This document shows, piece by piece, positions 55,277 through 64,000 of a DNA stretch of 64,000 bases. Source of the DNA: Woeseiaceae bacterium (GTDB taxonomy: Bacteria; Pseudomonadota; Gammaproteobacteria; Steroidobacterales; Woeseiaceae); contig JAJFKV010000029.1 of the NCBI GenBank assembly GCA_021773055.1, positions 39,821 through 103,820 of the forward strand. The letters run 5' to 3'. Within the stretch, counting starts at the first letter, position 1; the number at the start of each line of letters is the position of its first letter. A program made the translations under genes and the position numbers. The notes under the pieces were generated by a model that worked only from the letters and a program-made list of their open reading frames with translations, did not search any database and had not been told where the DNA came from.

Positions 55277-56389
55277 ATGGCTAACAACGACTCAGGCAAT
55301 GGTCACGATCCGTGGAAGCGGGACGATGGCGAGCCAAACGACCTTGATCAAATTGTGCGGGACTGGCAAAAAAAATTCAGTAGCATTCTTGGTGGCGGCG
55401 GCGCTCCCAGCGGCGGTGGCACCTTTGCCCTGATCATCGTGCTGTTGATCGCATGGGGCCTGACAGGCTTCTATCGGGTAGACGCCGCTGAACGCGGTGT
55501 CGTGCAGCGCTTTGGCGCGTACATCGAACCTGTGAAGATGCCGGGTCTGCGCTGGCATTTACCGTTTCCGATCGAAACGGTCGACATCGTGAATACAGAG
55601 TTGGTCAACGACTATAACTTCAGTACCGAGATGCTGACGGCTGACGAGCAATACGTCTTCATCGACATCGTCGTCCAATATAGGAGAACGGATCCTGTGA
55701 AGTACAGTTTTGAGGTGGCTGGTCCGGACAACACACTTAATGACTTAACTGAAAGTGCATTACGTGGTGTTGTCGGAACAAGTACGCTGACTGAGCTGAT
55801 CGGTGAACGACGCGAACAGATTCCCGATCGGACGATGACTGAACTTCAGGAAACGCTGGAAAATTACGGTGCCGGGTTGACGGTCACGTCGATCAACCTG
55901 AGGGTTGTTGACTATCCAAAATCAGTCCAGGAAGCGGTTGATGACACGCAAAAAGCACGCAACGACAAAGAGCGCTACGAACTGGAGGCGGAGACCTATG
56001 CAAACGATATTATTCCGCGTGCACGTGGCCAGGCGCAGCGCGTATTGCAGGATGCTGAAGCCTATCGCGACCGCTTGATAGCGGACGCGCAAGGTGAAGC
56101 GGCTCGCTTTGAGGCCCTGCTGACTGAATACCAGAAGGCACCTAAGGTTACGCGCGACCGTTTATATATAGAGGCGATTGAAGAAGTTTACGGCCGCTCT
56201 AACAAAGTCATTCTGGACTCTGAAGGTAGCGGAAACTTGCTGTATTTGCCCATCGACCAATTATTACGGCAATCTGGTTCATCGTCGACAGGTGATTCAA
56301 CGTCGCGGTCGACATCCCAGCTTCCGTCGATTGACGCGAATGCTGATGGAAGGTCGAGCACTGACCGCGAGCGGAGGACACGAGAATGA
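55277..56389 (+). CDS. hflK: HflK, FtsH protease modulator
   Basis: A SPFH-domain protein that, with HflC, forms a membrane cage around FtsH. The N-terminus is Gly-rich and charged, followed by one membrane helix (about 50-68). The SPFH domain (about 70-260) and an alanine/glutamate coiled-coil (QKARNDKERYELEAETYAND) follow, then a Ser/Thr-rich tail. It is 370 residues long. The stop overlaps hflC by 4 bp (ATGA). Confidence 0.95.
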   Translation: MANNDSGNGHDPWKRDDGEPNDLDQIVRDWQKKFSSILGGGGAPSGGGTFALIIVLLIAWGLTGFYRVDAAERGVVQRFGAYIEPVKMPGLRWHLPFPIETVDIVNTELVNDYNFSTEMLTADEQYVFIDIVVQYRRTDPVKYSFEVAGPDNTLNDLTESALRGVVGTSTLTELIGERREQIPDRTMTELQETLENYGAGLTVTSINLRVVDYPKSVQEAVDDTQKARNDKERYELEAETYANDIIPRARGQAQRVLQDAEAYRDRLIADAQGEAARFEALLTEYQKAPKVTRDRLYIEAIEEVYGRSNKVILDSEGSGNLLYLPIDQLLRQSGSSSTGDSTSRSTSQLPSIDANADGRSSTDRERRTRE

Positions 56390-57254
56390 ATAATTCAAGA
56401 TTCACAGCCATAGTAATAGTGGGCCTGGTTTTCGTCGTGATTGGCTTGTCGGCATTTACAGTGGGCGAGAGAGAACTCGCCATTAAGCTTCAGGTAGGTA
56501 AGGTCGTAGAGGCCAATTACGAACCCGGGCTGCATTTTAAGATACCGGTGTATCAGTCGGTTCGTAAATTCCCGAGTCAAATTCTGAAGATTGATGATGC
56601 ACCGCAACGTGTCTTCACGCTTGAGCGCACGGCAATGACGGTCGATTATTTCGTCAAGTGGCGCATTGTCGATGAGGTGCCTTTCTACACTTCAACGGGC
56701 GGCCTGCAGGACGTTGCTATGGATCGGCTTCGTGAGATCGTCAAGAACTCAATCGTCACCGAATTCGGTAAGCGGACGATTCAGGAAGCAATTTCGGTTG
56801 AACGCGTCGAACTAATGCGCGACATGCTTGTGAATGCCGCCGAAACCGCGCAAGGACTCGGAATCGAAGTGGTCGATTTTCGTGTGAAACAAGTTGAATT
56901 CATAGCCGAGGTTCGAAATTCGGTTTACGAACAGATGCGGGAGGAACGTGCCCGGGTCGCGGCTGAGACGCGTTCTGAAGGCGAAGAGGCCGCAGAGTTG
57001 ATCAAGTCGACTGCTGATAAGGACCGAACAATACTAATGGCCAATGCCTATCGTGATGGCCAGATCATTCGCGGTGATGGTGATGCGCAGGCCGCAGAGA
57101 TCTACGCAAATGCCTATAGTAAGGACGCGGAATTCTACGCCTTTTCTCGCAGTATCACTGCTTACAAGAAATCGATGGGCAAGTCGGGTGACTTGCTGGT
57201 GCTGGATCCAAACAATGAGTTCTTCCGCTACTTGAATCAGTCGAGTGGTGAGCA

Positions 57255-57258
<4 letters not shown>
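56386..57258 (+). CDS. hflC: HflC, FtsH protease modulator
   Basis: The partner of HflK. One N-terminal membrane helix (about 5-25) precedes the SPFH domain (EPGLHFKIP, KWRIVDEVPFY) and a helical C-terminus (YAFSRSITAYKKSMG, the family ending). It is 290 residues long. Its TAG is overlapped by the ATA that seems to start the DUF2065 gene. Confidence 0.95.
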
Positions 57259-61427
<4,169 letters not shown>

Positions 61428-61494
61428 ATGGGGAACCGAATCCTTATAGAAGTCCCTATAATAGCTGTTCATACCGCTCTACGATCCCTGCCGA

Positions 61495-61922
61495 TCGACA
61501 TCTTGTGAAATCGAACTCTTTGAAACCGCCTACATCGAGCAAAGTTTCAGTGAGCGCCCGGATGTTCACGAGATAACGACAACGAGCCGGGAGATTATGG
61601 GTTCTCTCCTGGGCGAGCAGGGCGTGGACGAGATTCTCAGCCACCGGATCAATCCCGCTTGTGTTAACGGGTGTACGTGATATCGATGGCGCGGTGCCCG
61701 GTGTTTATCGTGACGGTGGAGTGATTGATTATCACCACGACTCGCCGCACGGCACCGTGGAGCGGTTAACGCTATACCCGCATTAGCGATTTTGTGAACT
61801 ACTCGCAGTCCGATCGACTTGCGGCCTGGCGAGCCTGCACGTTGGCTTGCGAGGAGCTTGCCGATGAATTCAACGAAGTACTTGAGACAGATCAGCTGGC
61901 AGCACGCCTGCAAGCGCTGTGA
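61495..61922 (+). pseudogene. decayed patatin-like phospholipase gene
   Basis: This 500-bp interval has no open gene but holds recognisable fragments of a patatin-like phospholipase in several frames: IELFETAYIEQSF and LLGEQGVDEIL in one frame; then, in a second frame, GSIPLVLTGVRDI and VPGVYRDGGVIDYHHD, the family's conserved GxxxDGGxxDY catalytic-Asp block; and last EELADEFNEVLE near the end. Frame changes near 61640 and 61785 plus a missing interior show it is dead. The remaining bases to 61976 hold only the leader and ribosome site of the next gene. Confidence 0.65.
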
Positions 61923-61976
61923 TAGGCTGATCGCCGAAAAAAAAACAAGACAGAACAACAAGAGGGGAATCCCAAC

Positions 61977-63698
61977 ATGAGCGATACCACTATCGGTCGC
62001 CCGTATCCTGAACTCACCTGGGTCGCATTAGTCGTCGGCTGGTTTATTGGCGTGATTCTTGCCGGATCAATCGGCTATGCGTCGTTGGTTCTCGGATTTT
62101 CGATTGAGGGCTCCGAGCTCGCCGCCATCCTCGGCTTCGGCATCTTGCGTGGCATGTTGCGTCGTAAGAGCATCATTGAAAATAATATCGTGCAAACCAT
62201 CGCGAGCGGTGTGAATGGTGCAGCGTCGGGAATGATGTTTTCTGTCCCCGCGATCTTTCTGCTTGGTTTCGGTGATCAATTCGATCCCGTGGTACTGACT
62301 TTTGGTTGTATCGCAGGCGCCTATCTCGGCATTGCGTTTATCATTCCGCTGCGTAAGCACATGATCGACTATGAGCGGTTGACCTATCCGGGTGGTGTTG
62401 CCGTGGCAACGATTCTGAAGTCGCCAGGCGCGGGTGTTCGTAAAGCGATCGTCTTATTGATAGCCGCTGCGGTTGCGGCGGGTACTCACGTCCTGACTAT
62501 CAAGACGGGCGTTGATAACTGGAATGTCGGCGCAATTTTCGGCATGCCTGAGTATATGAATGGTATCTGGTACCTGTCTTTGATGACTATCGGTGTCGGA
62601 TTTATTGCGGGAAGAGGCGGTGTCGCGTTCATCATCGGTGGATTTGTTGCGTATTGGTTTATCTCACCCATGCTCTCTGCTACGGGCAGTTTTCCGGCGG
62701 ATGCCGGCGGCGAGATTATTAATACACCGGGGCCGTTACGCCTGTTGCTGTATCGACCACTCGGTATTGGCATGCTCATCGGTGGGGCTGTCATGGGCGT
62801 GATCCTGGCATTCCCTTTGATCAAGACTGCGATCAGCTCCATGCAAAAGGCAGCAAAGGTCGCATCGTCAGTTTCGAGTGACGAAATGCCGATTAAGCTT
62901 CTGTATTTCGCTATCGGTGGTGCGGTTATCCTGCTCACTTACATGGCCGTAACCTCCGTTGAAACTGTGGGCCTTGTTCGTGGCATCGGGATGGCATTGG
63001 TCGGCACGCTCTGGATCTGGATGTCAGGCATTATTCTGTCCGAAGCAATCGGCCGAACTAATTGGTCGCCGCTATCTGGCATGACGCTGGTGGGTATCAC
63101 GTTGTTGATCATCGTGACTTATGGCACGGGTATGGATCGCGGTGATTCAATCATCGCAGCAGTCATGGTGGGCGCCGCGACTTGTGTGGCCATGTCACAG
63201 GCGACAGACCTGATGCTGGACCTCAAGACTGGCTATCTTGTAGGTGCTACGCCGCGCATGCAGCAGCTCGGTCAGTTTGCTGGCGCGTGGCTTGGCCCCA
63301 TCGTAGTCATCCTTGTCATATTCGTCCTGCATAACGCAGAAGGTTACGGACTCGGCAGCGACAAGTTGCCAGCACCTCAGGCGCAGGCGCTGGCGAGTAC
63401 GATCGACGGCATTATGGGTGGCGATGTCCCGGCCCAGAAATATGCAGCGGGTGCCATGCTTGGCGGCATCCTGTCCGCCTTGATGGGTGGTTTGGGTATT
63501 ACGGTTGGTCTGGGGTTCTATCTGCCTTTCAACATTGTACTGACGTACTCACTGGGCACGCTGGCTCGAGAAATATCAGATCGCATCAAGGGCAATACCT
63601 GGAGCGAGGAGGTGGGCATTCCAATTGCCGCCGGCCTGATTGTCGGTGAGGCGCTGGTCGGCGTCGGTAACGCAGCATTTATTGTCCTAACTTCGTAA
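61977..63698 (+). CDS. OPT-family oligopeptide transporter
   Basis: A polytopic inner-membrane transporter of 573 residues with about 14 hydrophobic segments. The OPT motifs are visible in TYPGGVAVATILKS near residue 140 and in DLKTGYLVGATPRMQQ near 415. Relatives import peptides or metal-chelate complexes with protons. AGAGGGG precedes the ATG. A small membrane gene follows 15 bp later with its own strong ribosome site, so they are probably an operon. Confidence 0.9.
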   Translation: MSDTTIGRPYPELTWVALVVGWFIGVILAGSIGYASLVLGFSIEGSELAAILGFGILRGMLRRKSIIENNIVQTIASGVNGAASGMMFSVPAIFLLGFGDQFDPVVLTFGCIAGAYLGIAFIIPLRKHMIDYERLTYPGGVAVATILKSPGAGVRKAIVLLIAAAVAAGTHVLTIKTGVDNWNVGAIFGMPEYMNGIWYLSLMTIGVGFIAGRGGVAFIIGGFVAYWFISPMLSATGSFPADAGGEIINTPGPLRLLLYRPLGIGMLIGGAVMGVILAFPLIKTAISSMQKAAKVASSVSSDEMPIKLLYFAIGGAVILLTYMAVTSVETVGLVRGIGMALVGTLWIWMSGIILSEAIGRTNWSPLSGMTLVGITLLIIVTYGTGMDRGDSIIAAVMVGAATCVAMSQATDLMLDLKTGYLVGATPRMQQLGQFAGAWLGPIVVILVIFVLHNAEGYGLGSDKLPAPQAQALASTIDGIMGGDVPAQKYAAGAMLGGILSALMGGLGITVGLGFYLPFNIVLTYSLGTLAREISDRIKGNTWSEEVGIPIAAGLIVGEALVGVGNAAFIVLTS

Positions 63699-63713
63699 CT
63701 AAGGAGTAAAACG

Positions 63714-64000
63714 ATGAAAAATCTTGGATACTTTTTGGTTGTTGCAGGCTTTCTTGGTGGTGCATTCGCTACGTCCCTGGATGTACAAAATGTCGACTGG
63801 ACACTGTTTGGTGTGACCGCGGCAGCAGGAATTATCGGCCTGATTATTTATAAGCAGCAAGTCGGTGCATTGGCGCGCTCTGAATCGGTACTCGAAACCA
63901 ATCGCGCCGAACTGCGTGAGTCGATTGCAAATGTTGTTGAAGACCTTCGGGCAATTAACGAAGCTGAACTGACTCGTGGCGCGGTATTGCGTGATCGAAT
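63714..64000 (+). CDS. small membrane protein, 3' end outside window
   Basis: Only the first 95 residues are visible. Two hydrophobic segments (about 4-20 and 30-46) are followed by a charged helical, coiled-coil-like region (SESVLETNRAELRESIANV). AAGGAG at 63700 is an excellent ribosome site. Its position right after the OPT gene suggests an accessory subunit, but I do not recognise the family. Confidence 0.7.
   Translation, partial: MKNLGYFLVVAGFLGGAFATSLDVQNVDWTLFGVTAAAGIIGLIIYKQQVGALARSESVLETNRAELRESIANVVEDLRAINEAELTRGAVLRDR

Overview
The window is a 64 kb stretch of a gammaproteobacterial chromosome. The evidence is gene order: queG-nnr-tsaE-amiC-mutL-miaA-hfq-hflX-hflK-hflC-yjeT-purA, purN-purM, perM-hda-arsC, holC-valS-pepA against lptFG, and pcnB-folK-panB-panC are arrangements typical of the class. 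A rhombosortase-type GlyGly-CTERM tail, a choice-of-anchor-B surface protein and an OPT transporter suggest a free-living, probably marine, non-enterobacterial lineage. The species is not identifiable from the sequence alone.

Layout. 1-4.6 kb: two tandem PilT-like ATPases behind a large HEAT-repeat Ser/Thr kinase (minus). 4.9-8.2 kb: mrp-dcd converging on purM-purN. 8.3-13.5 kb: DUF2066, CDP-alcohol phosphatidyltransferase, PerM-like permease and hda, then wrbA/arsC, a DUF4398 lipoprotein and an acylphosphatase. 13.5-20.7 kb: lytic transglycosylase, proS, a phosphatidylserine-decarboxylase-like protein without its active site, family-4 UDG, rimI, prfC and a UMF1-type MFS protein. 20.8-21.9 kb: a broken DUF222/HNH endonuclease gene. 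21.9-30.6 kb (minus): MoxR-DUF58-transglutaminase, then pepA-holC-valS. 30.7-39.5 kb: lptFG, RDD protein, Tat-exported aldo/keto reductase with an Npt-like transporter, MAPEG, a secreted unknown, DUF2007, kelch protein with SDR, and two small convergent genes sharing a GFDPYD motif. 39.7-39.95 kb: a run of small hairpins and tRNA-Glu(CTC). 40-44.3 kb: pcnB-folK-dNK-panB-panC. 44.3-47.3 kb (minus): queG-ppk2-diguanylate cyclase. 47.4-58.8 kb: the nnr-to-purA supercluster. 58.7-64 kb: a large GlyGly-CTERM surface protein, a decayed patatin-like phospholipase gene, an OPT transporter and a truncated small membrane gene.

Most genes are housekeeping: RNA and protein quality control (prfC, hfq, hflXKC, miaA, queG, pcnB, tsaE), mismatch repair, purine and pantothenate synthesis, LPS export and peptidoglycan turnover. 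The genome is compact. Many genes overlap by 1 or 4 bases (ATGA, GTGA, ATAG) and several convergent pairs share their stop codons. Non-ATG starts are frequent, and two genes (acylphosphatase, YjeT/DUF2065) appear to have no ATG, GTG or TTG start at all.

The least explained parts are the HEAT-kinase/PilT locus, the GFDPYD gene pair, the decarboxylase pseudoenzyme, the hairpin run next to tRNA-Glu, and the 16-bp perfect inverted repeat before amiC. I saw no CRISPR array, insertion sequence, prophage or known defence system.
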